From positions 2,630,001 through 2,694,000 of the forward strand of contig CM043700.1 in the NCBI GenBank assembly GCA_023935145.1: a DNA stretch of 64,000 nt, written 5' to 3'. Below the pieces are notes generated by a model. That model made no database searches and was not told where the DNA came from. It was given only the letters and a program-made list of their open reading frames with translations. Shown piece by piece: positions 47,084-56,734 of the stretch (positions are counted from its first letter, which is position 1; each line of letters starts with the position of its first letter). The translations under genes and the position numbers were made by a program. The DNA is from Bretschneidera sinensis (lineage: Eukaryota > Streptophyta > Magnoliopsida > Brassicales > Akaniaceae).

Positions 47084-48592
47084 AGGAGAGTGAGAAACCA
47101 TACCAACAATGGAGATGCTTCGATTGCCAAAAGAGAACAACAAGATGATGTTCTTGTTGTGTGCTCAAATGTGAGTAGGAGGCAAGGCAGAGAGAAATGG
47201 ATTCTGGATTTCGGGTGCACTTATCACATGTGCCCTCACAAGGAATGGTTCAAGAGTTTCAAAGAGATCAATGATGGAAGAGTTTTCTTGGGGAATAACA
47301 ATTCTTGCCAAGTGAGGGGGATAGGAGACATCCAGTTGAGGATGTGTGACGGAGTCACAAGGCTGCTGCGAAATGTAAGGTATCTCCTGGATTTGAGGAG
47401 GAATTTGATTTCATTGGGGCAACTGGATTCCATGGGGTATACATACAAAACTGAGGGAGGAAAGATCAAGGTAACCAAGGGTTCTTTGATAGTGATCAAA
47501 GTAGCAATCAAAGATGGACTTTATGAGATGATCAGTGAGACAGAAATCAATGATCAAGCAGCAAGCTTGATAGCTGAGATGGATAAGGCAGCACTTTGGT
47601 ATAATCACTTGGGACATCTGAGCGAAAAAGGGCTGCAAGTTCTCAGCAAGGATGGTCTACTTGGTGGAGACAAAGTAGAGAAACTGGATTTCTGTGAGAG
47701 TTGCATTCTTGGGAAGCAACATTGGGTCAGCTTCAACACCGGAGTGCACAAGTCTAAAGGGATTCTTGACTACATCCATGTGGATCTTTGGGGACCAGCA
47801 AGGACACCAACACAGGGAGGTAATCGTTACTTTCTGTCTTTAATTGATGATTATTCAAGAAAGGTTTGAGCTTATTTGCTTAAAAATAAATTTGATGCTT
47901 CGAATAAATTTGTGGTGTGAAAAAAGTTGCCGGAGACTCAAATGGGCAAGGTAGTTAAGGTGTTAAGAACCGATAATGGCTTAGAATTTTTTAATAAGGA
48001 TTTTAATAAATTATGTGAATTAAATGGCATTCTAAGACATAGAATGGTTGTGAAAACCCTTCAGCAAAATGGAGTTGCTGAGAGGATGAATAGAACCCTT
48101 ATGGAAAAGGTTAGGTGCATGTTAATTGGGTTCGGTTTCCCAAAATATTTTTAGGGAGAAGTTGTGTCTACAGCTGCATACTTTATTAATAGATCACCCT
48201 CTAGGGCTTTAGACCTTAAGACTCCCATGGAGATGTGGAGTGGAAAACTCTCTGAATTGAACAACCTTAGGACTTTTGGGTGTGCTGCATATGCACATCA
48301 AAAGGATGATAAGCTTAACCTAAGGTTTAGAAAATGTGTATTTCTAGGGTATGGTGATAGGGTTAAGGGGTATAGGTTGTGGTCCTTAGAACCAAAAGGA
48401 ATTAAACTCATAATAAGTAGGGATGTTATTTTTAATGAATTATTATTTCCCTACTTGGAGAAAACTAACCCTACAGGGGCTAGTGAGCAAACTAGTCTGG
48501 AATTTGTGGAGTATCGCATCAAGGAGAATTTGGTTCAGGTAGAGCAAAGAAAGCAAGAGGGTTCAGACCAGGTAGATCCCATTGATGAATGA
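47084..48592 (+). pseudogene. Copia protease and integrase region, interrupted
   Basis: Protease core WILDFGCTYHMC at about 47200 has Phe where the catalytic D-S/T-G triad needs Ser or Thr. The pre-integrase zinc finger follows (WYNHLGHLSEKGL, FCESCILGK). The integrase core shows HVDLWGP, LRTDNGLEF and GVAERMNRTL, so all three DDE residues are visible. Stops break it at 47867-47869, about 47918, 48152-48154 and 48590. Most stand where Trp is expected (TGG to TGA or TAG). The fold signature is clear but no full protein could be made. Confidence 0.88.
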
Positions 48593-48659
48593 CAAGCTTA
48601 GGACACTCATGAGGAGGCTGAACTAAAAGAGGATGATGCAGCAATTCAGAAGGATTATC

Positions 48660-49981
48660 AGCTCACAAGAGATCGGGAAAGAAGGCTGGTTGGACCACCT
48701 TCAAGATATGGGTTTGCGGATGCTGCAGATGCAACAACTCCTTGAACAGAATGAGAGATGAGGGAACAAGAGACTTACATTGATGCCATGGGATGTAAGG
48801 ATTCGCCAAGATGGAAGCTAGCTATGGAGGAAGAAACGGATTCTTTGAGGAAGAACAACTTCTGGGAATTGGTGCACATTCCGAGAAAATAGAGAGTTGT
48901 GGATTGTAAGTGGACTTACAAGATCAAAGAAGGGTACACTCCAGGAGATAAAGTCCGAAACAAGGGTAGGCTGGTGGCAAAGGGGTTCACGAGAAAAGAA
49001 GACATAGATTTCACAGAAACTTTCCCACCTGGACACAATATGGAGAAAATAGTGATCATCCTCATTTATGTTGATGACATGTTGTTGGTTGGGAGCAGCA
49101 TGGAGAGGATAAGGAAATTGAAGGCTCAACTTAGTGAGGAGTTTGAGATGAAGGATCTTGGCTATACACAGAAGATCTTTGGGATGTGTATCATCCAAGA
49201 AAATGAGAGAAACAGATTAAAGATCTCTCAAACTTCTTACATAGAGAAGATGATATTTAAGTTCTCTATGGAAGATAGTAAACCAGTGAAGGTTCCCCTT
49301 GTTAGTCATTTTAAGTTCTCCAGTGATCAATGTCTAAGATCGAATGAGGAAAGGAAGAAAATGAAAAAGGTCCCCTATTCTAGTGCGGTAGGTTCTGTAA
49401 TGTTCACCATGGTAAGCACTAGACCTGATATTGCTCATGTAATAAGTGTTCTCAGTAGGTTTATGAGTAATCCTGGAAATGAGCATTGGCTTGGGATGAA
49501 GTGGTTGCTGAGGTACTTGAAGGGAAGCCCAGAAATAAGGCTGGTTTATGAGAAGAGGGGTAAGTTCATTTGCCTTGAGGGTTATGCTGATTCAGACTAT
49601 GGAGCAGACCAAGACAAAAGAAGATCGATTACTTCCTATATCTTCAACTTAAACGGATGTTGTGCAAGTTGGAAGGCTCAGTTGCAGCCGGTGGTAGCAC
49701 TCTCAACAACCGAGGCTGAGTACATAGCGACTACAGAAGCTATCAAGGAGGCTATGTGCTACAAAGGGTTGCTGGAAGAGTTGAAGGTACTAGAGAAGCA
49801 GGTTGTGGCGAAGAATCTGATGTTCCATGAGAGGACAAAGCACATGGATGTTCGGTACCATTTCATTCAGGAAAATGTTACGAAAGGATGCATCAATGTG
49901 GACAAGGTAGCCACAGAAGAAAACCCTGCGGATTTAGGCACTAAAGTTTTACATCTAAGTAAGTTCAATCATTGCCTTTGA
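48660..49981 (+). pseudogene. Copia reverse transcriptase/RNase H with internal deletion
   Basis: The RT start region (WKLAMEEETDSLRKNNFWEL, then CKWTYKIKEG and GRLVAKGFTRK) runs to FTETFPP at about 49030. It then jumps directly to a segment just ahead of YVDDMLLVG (49069-49095). The intervening palm segment of roughly 100 residues, holding the first catalytic Asp, is missing. Downstream are YSSAVGSVMFTMVSTRPDIA, the RNase H start GYADSDYGADQDKRRS, and VALSTTEAEYIA. A second small gap precedes HERTKHMDVRYHF, where the family has a CDSQSAIHLA-like stretch. The frame stays open from 48899 to 49981. Confidence 0.88.
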
Positions 49982-50252
49982 CTATTTAGGATTGGAGTTG
50001 GTTGATATGATGACTCAAGATGAGTGTGGATACTGAGTTCTCTGCACAATAGGTTCGTATTTAAACGCTTGGATAAAGGTAGAGATTGTTGGTATTTTGT
50101 CCGAGGTTTAAACAAGAAAGTCGAAGAATAAATTCAGCAAGGAGTGCACACCAGTGTGCGCAGCGGCCTAGCCTTGTCCAGGCCGCGACGCCCAGCAAGG
50201 AAGAGTGCTGGAGGAAGGGGGAAGCCGCAGAGCTGTCTCCCTCAGGCTGCGG

Positions 50253-51357
50253 CAGTGTTTTCAGAGGCGAGGGCGTTGGGCAAGACGTTTTGCCTTAATG
50301 AGGCGAGGCGTAAGCCCCGAGGCGCTGGGGCGTAAGCCTTTTGAAACGTTGGGGCGTTTTGAATAAAATAATATTAATTAAATTATAAAAATACTAAAAA
50401 TTAAAATAATAAAAATTAATTAATTATCAATAAAGTTTACTAACTTAAGACTTATAAATGAATATTTATCAAAATATTTCAGAAACACACATTAACATCA
50501 CAAACACAATGTTAAGTGGTTGTTGTTTACACACTTACAATAATATAATAAATTTATATACATCTCATCTTTCATCAATAAATCATAAATCACACTTCAA
50601 AAACCAAATTTTAATTTTCAAATTGACCAATCTATTTATCACAAGATATAAACACGCTCCAAATTCCAACAAGTATAAAAATAACACAATATTAAATGTC
50701 AAATATTTATTGATTAGTGTTTACACACTTACATTGATATAACAAATTCACATATATAAATCTATTAAAAGTAACAAATTAGATAACATAGATAATGTAA
50801 TCCTAATGATGTTATAAAATGATGTTAATAAAATGTAGAGTATATAATATGGAGCCTATTTAACGAATTTGCTCAATGAAAATAAAGGAGGAAAAAAATA
50901 AAAGAAATAGTGGAAAGTAGAAACAAATGAGACAAAAAAGAAAGAAAGAAGGCAACAGCTGAAAGAAGGGAAAAAAAAAGAAAAAAAAAAGACTTCAAAG
51001 GCAGCGGCGGAAAGGATGGAGAAAAAAAGAGACAAAACATAAACTTCACACATGCAACAGCCAGGACTCGAACCCAGGTCTGGAACATGACCATGTATGA
51101 TTCTACCACTAGACCACTGGTGTTTGTTAGTTGATATGTTACTAACAAATATATATATAGAAGGTCTGATTTTTTTGTTGCATCGGGCGCCCGTCCAGAC
51201 ACCCAGGGCGTAAAAAGCCTACGCCCCGGGTCTGCGCGAACACTCCGACCCGAAAAACGCACGCCCAACGACACTTTCGCCCCAACTTTCACACCTTGGG
51301 GCTTTTTAGCACCGTTTTGCCCCTGGGCGCACCCAGACTTTATTTTTTAAAACATTG
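50253..51357 (+). mobile_element. hAT-like non-autonomous element with internal tRNA-Gly sequence, copy 1
   Basis: 1,105 bp beginning CAGTGTTTTCAGAGG and ending TTTTTTAAAACATTG. The short inverted ends are CA(G/A)TGTTTT. An 8-bp duplication of GGC(T/C)GCGG flanks it (50245-50252, 51358-51365), and the empty site GGCCGCGG is visible in the 5' LTR. Eight-base duplications and such ends are characteristic of hAT elements. Both ends are CpG-rich (GGCG, GGGGCG tracts) around an AT-rich core. No transposase is encoded. A tRNA-derived stretch lies at 51053-51123 on the minus strand. Confidence 0.85.
51053..51123 (-). tRNA. tRNA-Gly-derived sequence inside hAT-like copy 1 (pseudo-tRNA)
   Basis: 71 nt with the arrangement of a plant tRNA-Gly gene. 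The A box TGGTCTAGTGGTAG and B box GGTTCGAGTCC are well preserved, and the acceptor stem is CACCAG against CTGTTG. The anticodon arm is degraded; the position of the anticodon reads GTC but the stem does not pair. A T-run follows within about 30 nt. Probably not a working tRNA, although the internal Pol III promoter boxes remain. Confidence 0.6.
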
Positions 51358-52109
51358 GGCCGCGGTGCCCAGAGGGGCAGTAAGTGTGCCCTGCTCTAGG
51401 CCGCAGTGCGCCCTGTTCTAGGCCCCGGTGCCAGGCACACTAATGCACACATCCTTCAGCCTCTTCAATGGTTTGTGAGACATGTTCAAAATGCATAGGA
51501 TCACTAAGGATTGATTAAGGGCCATGGTTGATTGGTCATCAAGATCTAAGGGTGGAGAATGACATTCAAGATTGGACAAGAATTCGGTGCACTATATAAA
51601 GGGTCACCTAGCTTTAATCTAAAAATAACAATGTGATAGAAACACAAGTGTGTGTGTGTGTGACAGAACATATGAATGAGAGAATTGTGTGAGAGTGCAA
51701 AGACACAGACATACAAGAGGAACTCATTAGAGAAGCTGGTTGAAAGGAGAGGGATTAGTATAGAAAGGAGATTCAAGGGACTTGTAAGTGGAATTTCCAA
51801 GGGGAAAAGTTCCGGGGTAACTCAAGACCTTATCACTTTCTTGCTCTCTTTTTTGTTCCTTCAAGAACTTGCGGATTCTTGGAGAGGTGTTGCTGGATTG
51901 TAAGAACTTATTGATTTTGTGCAGAGAGTTCAGAAGAACTCATAGGGACGTAGACTATTGCCGAACCTCAATAACAATTGTTGTGTCTTTCTTTCTTGCT
52001 TCATATGCTATTTATTTTCTTTACAAGTCATTCTAGACTTAAGTGTTTGGAAGACCATCACCTGGGCATCATTGAGGTGGTTTCCCAACACTTATTTTAC
52101 ATACTATTT

Positions 52110-52615
52110 TAATTTTAATTTTTGACATTTTAAAATTAATAATTTCATCTTCAACATTTATAATTGGAGTCAGTCAAATCATTCTGTTTGGTTTCTCATC
52201 AGGACCATGGATGAAAAATTGAGATGACTATTTTAAGCCACGTAAGCGTCCACAACCCATAGGAGGGAAAAATTCCCCTCAAATACCACACATCTCTCAC
52301 ATGAGAGAGAAGGTTGAAATCAGGGTCTTCTATTCATTTCTCACGGTTCATCACAAATCAAACAAACCAGAACAAAGTGATAAATAGCAAAGAAAAGTGG
52401 AGCAATCTCCACCAAAAACCCACTACTTCTTCTTATTTCGAAATCACATAGTTTGAGTTTATGAAGTTGATTTGCTCCTCTTCTTCTAGTAATCAAACTC
52501 GAAAACTGAGCTTTCTCTCTTCTTCTTCATCAATCATCAATGGTCGCGTGCGTGATAGAGAAAGAAACAAAAATTGAGCAAAGCTTGAAAAAAGAAAGAG
52601 AGATTTCGAACTGAC
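52110..52615. other. Spacer between Copia element and GRF relic
   Basis: AT- and CT-rich; perhaps the leader of the GRF-type gene (CTTCTTCTTC tracts near 52430-52530). No separate gene. Confidence 0.35.
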
Positions 52616-52620
52616 CTGCC

Positions 52621-52950
52621 ATGGACGCTCTAGTATCAATGTGTTTTTGCAGAGAATATCTTGTGTTGAATACCGCATGGACTAACACAAATCCTGGCAA
52701 AAGGTTTCTTAGATGCTCTAATTATGGGGTTTTATGATTCTTTCTACAAACTGATCAAATTTGTTTCCCCTCATTATGGGTTTTTTTAGCTCTCATTATG
52801 TATTTGCCTTGTTTCTAGTGAGGTGGAGCATGCGACTATTTTGCTTGGTATGATCCCCCTCATACTGATTGTGTTAGGTAACTTGTAGTTGGTTTATTGA
52901 GGAAAATTGAGAGATTGGAAAGGGAAAATGTTGGGAAATAAGGGGTCGGA
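52621..52950 (+). pseudogene. GRF-type zinc finger protein, relic
   Basis: ATG at 52621 starts a frame with CFCREYLVLNTAWTNTNPGK then RFLRCSNYG, the first half of a GRF zinc finger. After a presumed intron (donor GGG|GTTTTA, acceptor TTTCTAG) the second half GGACDYFAWYDPPHTDCVR appears at 52822-52878, giving the remaining Cys. The obvious splice does not keep frame (it would meet TGA). A coiled-coil-like GLLRKIERLERE follows a stop at 52879. GRF fingers bind nucleic acid and are common in small plant proteins, often near Mutator-type elements. This copy looks broken. Confidence 0.6.
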
Positions 52951-53039
52951 AGTGCTCAAAGATATGTGTCTTCATGTGTGGCATATGGCTTGGGTTCTTT
53001 TTGGGTTGCTTTCTGATTTGTATTGCCTTTTAATTAGTA

Positions 53040-54340
53040 TGGCTTAATTAGGTTTTAATGTTAGTTAGTAAAGTGAATATGGTTAGGAATTGGGTAAGTG
53101 GTAGTGTAATTGGTAGAGTATGTGCAGTGGGGCAATGACATTGGCTTTTTTTGGGGTATTGTTAGATACATTTTCCATGCCCTGTTTTTGCATATGTTTC
53201 AGTATTTGACCTTACCATTATTTTGTAATTCCCATTTTAAAGTTGAATGAAAGAGGTTGGATGTTATGCAACTCTTAATTCACATGTGTTATTCATATTC
53301 TATAAATTTTGCAATTCTGAAATTTGGATTGATATATAGGCAAAGACCAACTCCATATTCATCATACATTTCCAAGAAAAAATGTTCAAAATCATAAAAT
53401 AGTGTCATTCATATATCAAATTCTATTGACATATTACGTAAAGTGCATTTCCAAATGTGTTAACATCTCAAAAAGGTTACAACTACATCCAATAATTCAT
53501 TTGCTACCAAAACAGAGACAACAAACATGTTAACATGTTCTAGATTATCCAAACAAAACACAATCCCAAAACATATTTCAGATTTTTTCACAATCTTTTC
53601 ATGCTCTCATCTTCTTGAATGGGTATGTTGAATCTGTTTGACTCTCTTGTGTGCCAAGATAGCCTCCGTGTTGTGTGGATTGTGTTGGTGTTGGTCCACC
53701 ATTTGTTTTTGTCTAATTTATAGGTGATGCTGACAAGCTAACACTTGTTTGATTGTTACCCTCCTGCTAATGCCAATTAATTGTATTTTTAGTGTTTGAA
53801 ACAAATCCTAGTAATTGAAAATGAAACTATATATTGTACCTTAGATGTTACTAAATGCCACAACATACACCTAAGACTGAGGCATCATCCATCTCAAAGT
53901 GACATAACCCCTTGAAGTTGACGACCCCCATTCTAAAAAAGTATTACCTGCAATGGCATTTGAGCCATTCTTTTTTGTGTCATTCCTTCGAGGGCCACTT
54001 GCTCCCCTCCTCACCTGCATACTGCATAATCCATCATACCAAACATTGCAAGTTTTTAAAACTATATATTTTTATCTTAAAATTGTCATGCAATACCATA
54101 GACGGTATGCCATATTCTATTCCAAGTTGATTCTCTTATAGTGTTGCAAGTTGCTCTCATTATACTGTTGCAGGTTACTCTCCACTTGGACCATTCTTTT
54201 CAGCTCTTTTTAGACCATTTTTTTTTACTAGTTGATGTCTTCCTCTGACCTTGCATGTAACAAAAAATAGAAAGTCATCAATCAATTAACTTGTGAAATT
54301 CATACTCAATTTAGGTAAAAAGACAAGCATAAAACAATTA
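53040..54340. other. Spacer inside the Mutator-like block
   Basis: Nothing recognisable as coding; probably interior or flank of the MULE relic. Overlapping short frames near 53912-54141 are not supported. Confidence 0.35.
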
Positions 54341-54349
54341 CAGTTAGTG

Positions 54350-54805
54350 CTTGGTTTTGCTAATGGTGGCTCTAAGTTGCCACCTCTTGGACTATTACAG
54401 GTTCTTTTATTGTGACCTAGTCCACCACATGTCTGACACTGAACCTAAAAGGTTCTCCTCCTATATTGTGACTTATATGTAGTTTTTTTAACCTCATAAG
54501 ATTTTTTTTTCCTTGTTATCTTAGGTCTGCCATGTCCTTTTCTACTGACATTTGGTGGCGTGATTTCTCTAACACCACTAAACTTTGGCCACATTTTTTC
54601 TCCATTGATGGGGTTTATGACTGGTTCAAGTCTCCTCATATTAATGTTACCTTTTTGTAGCATTCAATTACATAGCTTTTCACTCCATCCTTGTTACGCT
54701 AGATAACTGCCACAACATGTGGATAAGGAAGGCCACTCAACTGCCACTTTCTATAGGTACAAGTCTGTTCAATGAGATCAACAACAAAACCATCAGAGTT
54801 GTAAG
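54350..54805 (-). pseudogene. Mutator-like (MULE) transposase C-terminus, relic
   Basis: Reading from 54805 leftwards: SYNSDGFVVDLIEQTCTYRK and WQLSGLPYPHVVAV form a SWIM zinc finger in which a conserved Cys is now Tyr. There is a stop, then KSYVIECYKK. After a frameshift come PVINPINGEKMWP and RKGHGRPKITRKKK. A zinc knuckle CQTCGGLGHNKRTC follows at about 54428-54387. This is the normal order at the end of MuDR-type transposases. The catalytic part is absent; sequence to the right of 54805 is unrelated. Confidence 0.75.
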
Positions 54806-54809
54806 AGCA

Positions 54810-55145
54810 TATTTCCTTTTAATATTTTTTAGTTGAAGAAGACCGTTTGTTCTCGTGAAAATATTTCTTTCGGACTTTTAATATGCTTTTCAAAAACTTG
54901 TTGAATTGATTTGCTTATCTTATGTTCATTCACTTTTAACTTGATTATGGAGATTCTATGATCAAGTCTATACTAGTGTTGAAGTTCTAAAGAATTTGAT
55001 CGATCAAAACACTTTTAAAATCTTGTTTTTATTTACTTCTGTATGGTATGTATTAAATTATGATTGTTTGAACTTTGTGTGAAGCGGTTTAAGGTACTTA
55101 ATTTGTAAATAGTGGTTTCTAAGATTTAATAAATTATTGTATGGA
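54810..55145. other. AT-rich spacer
   Basis: No gene or element recognised. Confidence 0.35.
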
Positions 55146-55149
55146 TTTG

Positions 55150-55392
55150 ATTTTGGATCTAATGAATTATGAATAATTGTAGTAAAATAATTTTTTACGT
55201 AATATGTTTGCATTAATTTTTAAATGAAAAAGAACTAAACCGATGACCTAAACTGATCTAAACCGATTTGAATGGATTGGATGGATATATAGATTGAGTA
55301 AATTGAGATTTTTTCAACTCGATATAATTGGGTTAAGTTGAAGTTTTAAATCAACCCGATTCAAACCGACACATGCTCACCTCTATTGCACA
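55150..55392 (-). repeat. Dispersed repeat, copy B (related to 1883-2110)
   Basis: The reverse complement begins GAGGTGAGCATGTGTCGG and carries the same ordered blocks as the copy at 1883, including GTTGAAAAAATCT, AAATCGGTTTA and TTATTCATAA. It lies right next to the left end of the second hAT-like element. Confidence 0.6.
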
Positions 55393-55421
55393 CCAATATG
55401 TTTAATGATGATAGTTTTAAC

Positions 55422-56310
55422 CAATGTTTTAAAAAATGGGTTTGGGGCGCGCCCCAGGCGAAATCGGGCAAAAAAATCCAGAGGCGTGATTGTTGGGGCA
55501 GATGTTCTATATATATGTTTGTTAGTAACATATCAACCATCAAGCACCAGCGGTCTAGTGGTAGATTAGTACATTACCACGTTACAGACCTGGATTTGAT
55601 TCCCGGCTGGTGCATCACATTTGAAGTCTTCCTTATTTTGCCTTTTTTTTCCCTCCTTTCCATTGTTTCCTTTTTTTCTTCCCTCCTTTGTTTTCACTGT
55701 TTCCTTTTTTTCCCTCCTTTGTTTCCATTGATTAGCAAATTCATTAAATAGGCTCCATATTATATACTCTGCATTTCATTAATATCATTTTATAATATCA
55801 TTAGGATTGCATTATCTATGCTATCTAATTTGTTGCTTTTAATAGATTTATATATGTGAATTTGTTATACCAATGTAAGTGTATAAACACTAATCAGTAA
55901 ACATTTGACACTTAACATTGTGATATTTTTATATTTGTTGGAATTTGGAACGTGTTTGTATCTTGTGATGAATAGATTGGTCAATTTGAAAATTAGAATT
56001 TGGTTTTTGGAGTGTAATTTATGATTTATTGATGAAAGATGAGATGTATGTGAATTTGTTATATTATTGTAAGTGTGTAAACAACAACCACTTAACATTG
56101 TGTTTATGAAATATTTTGATAAATATTCATTCATAAGTTTTAAGTTAGTAAAGTTTATTAATAATTAATTAATTTATATTTTTTTTAATTTTTTAGTATT
56201 TTTATAACTTAATTAATATTATTTTATTTAAAACATTCCAATGTCTTGGAACTTATATCTCGTTTCAATAAGATAAAACACCTCACCCGCTCTCATCTCT
56301 GAAAACACTG
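55422..56310 (-). mobile_element. hAT-like non-autonomous element with internal tRNA-Gly sequence, copy 2 (inverted)
   Basis: 889 bp, beginning CAATGTTTTAAAAAATGGG and ending CTCTGAAAACACTG, i.e. copy 1 in reverse. An 8-bp duplication (G/A)TTTTAAC flanks it (55414-55421, 56311-56318). It shares with copy 1 the CTATATATAT..GTTTGTTAGT stretch, the tRNA-like part, the AAATAGGCTCCATATTATAT block and the AT-rich core. Its right end has lost nearly all CpG of the copy 1 equivalent (GGCG to GATG or GACA), so it is older or was more heavily methylated. No transposase. Confidence 0.85.
55544..55614 (+). tRNA. tRNA-Gly-derived sequence inside hAT-like copy 2 (pseudo-tRNA)
   Basis: 71 nt starting GCACCAGCGGTCTAGTGGTA and ending CCCGGCTGGTGCA. 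The 7-bp acceptor stem GCACCAG/CTGGTGC is perfect and the D arm intact. The T arm is slightly altered (TTTGATT), and two pairs of the anticodon stem are lost. The anticodon position reads ACC instead of the GCC of the presumed source gene. Closely similar to plant tRNA-Gly(GCC); probably a pseudogene. Confidence 0.65.
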
Positions 56311-56534
56311 ATTTTAACCTACCCAATAATTTATAGGACACAACAGCTACACTGTTTTGAGTGTACACATGACACGTACTTAAAAGAGCGCAGCAACCTT
56401 TATTACAAGAGTATTGATTGTGAAATTCTCTATATGCTAGAAACCACCACCATTGAATGATTAATTGATTATGAAACTTATTGTCTAGAAACTCTGATCG
56501 GAAATCAACAGAACTTTTAAGATGTCCAAAGAAA

Positions 56535-56540
<6 letters not shown>

Positions 56541-56571
<31 letters not shown>
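56541..56571. repeat. (AT)n microsatellite
   Basis: About 15 AT units. Confidence 0.9.
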
Positions 56572-56574
<3 letters not shown>

Positions 56575-56734
56575 ATCACCTAAGGAGAGAGACAAAGCAT
56601 CTCCTAATAGTTTTTTTTTAAATTGGGCTTAAGATTATGTGAAATATAAGGTTTGGAAAATTTTTCGGACCGAGTTTAGAGTCATGTATGAAAAAAAAAA
56701 ACTAGAGTCTAATTTGAAGATAATATAAAGAGGT

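Larger units (their letters stand above)
45189..52090 (+). mobile_element. Full-length, inactive Ty1/Copia LTR retrotransposon
   Basis: Complete structure: 5' LTR 45189-46074, primer site at 46076, gag then pol on the plus strand, a purine tract just before 50087, and 3' LTR 50087-52090. The 5-bp direct repeat CTTAT flanks it (45184-45188 and 52091-52095). The order PR-INT-RT-RNase H is Copia. Multiple stops, a replaced protease residue and a deletion in RT make it non-functional. The LTRs differ at many sites, so insertion is not recent. The 3' LTR was later split by a 1.1 kb hAT-like element. Confidence 0.95.
50087..52090 (+). repeat. 3' LTR of the Copia element, interrupted
   Basis: Matches the 5' LTR at both ends. 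Removing the hAT-like insert (50253-51357) and one copy of its 8-bp target duplication leaves about 891 bp, the size of the 5' LTR. Confidence 0.95.
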
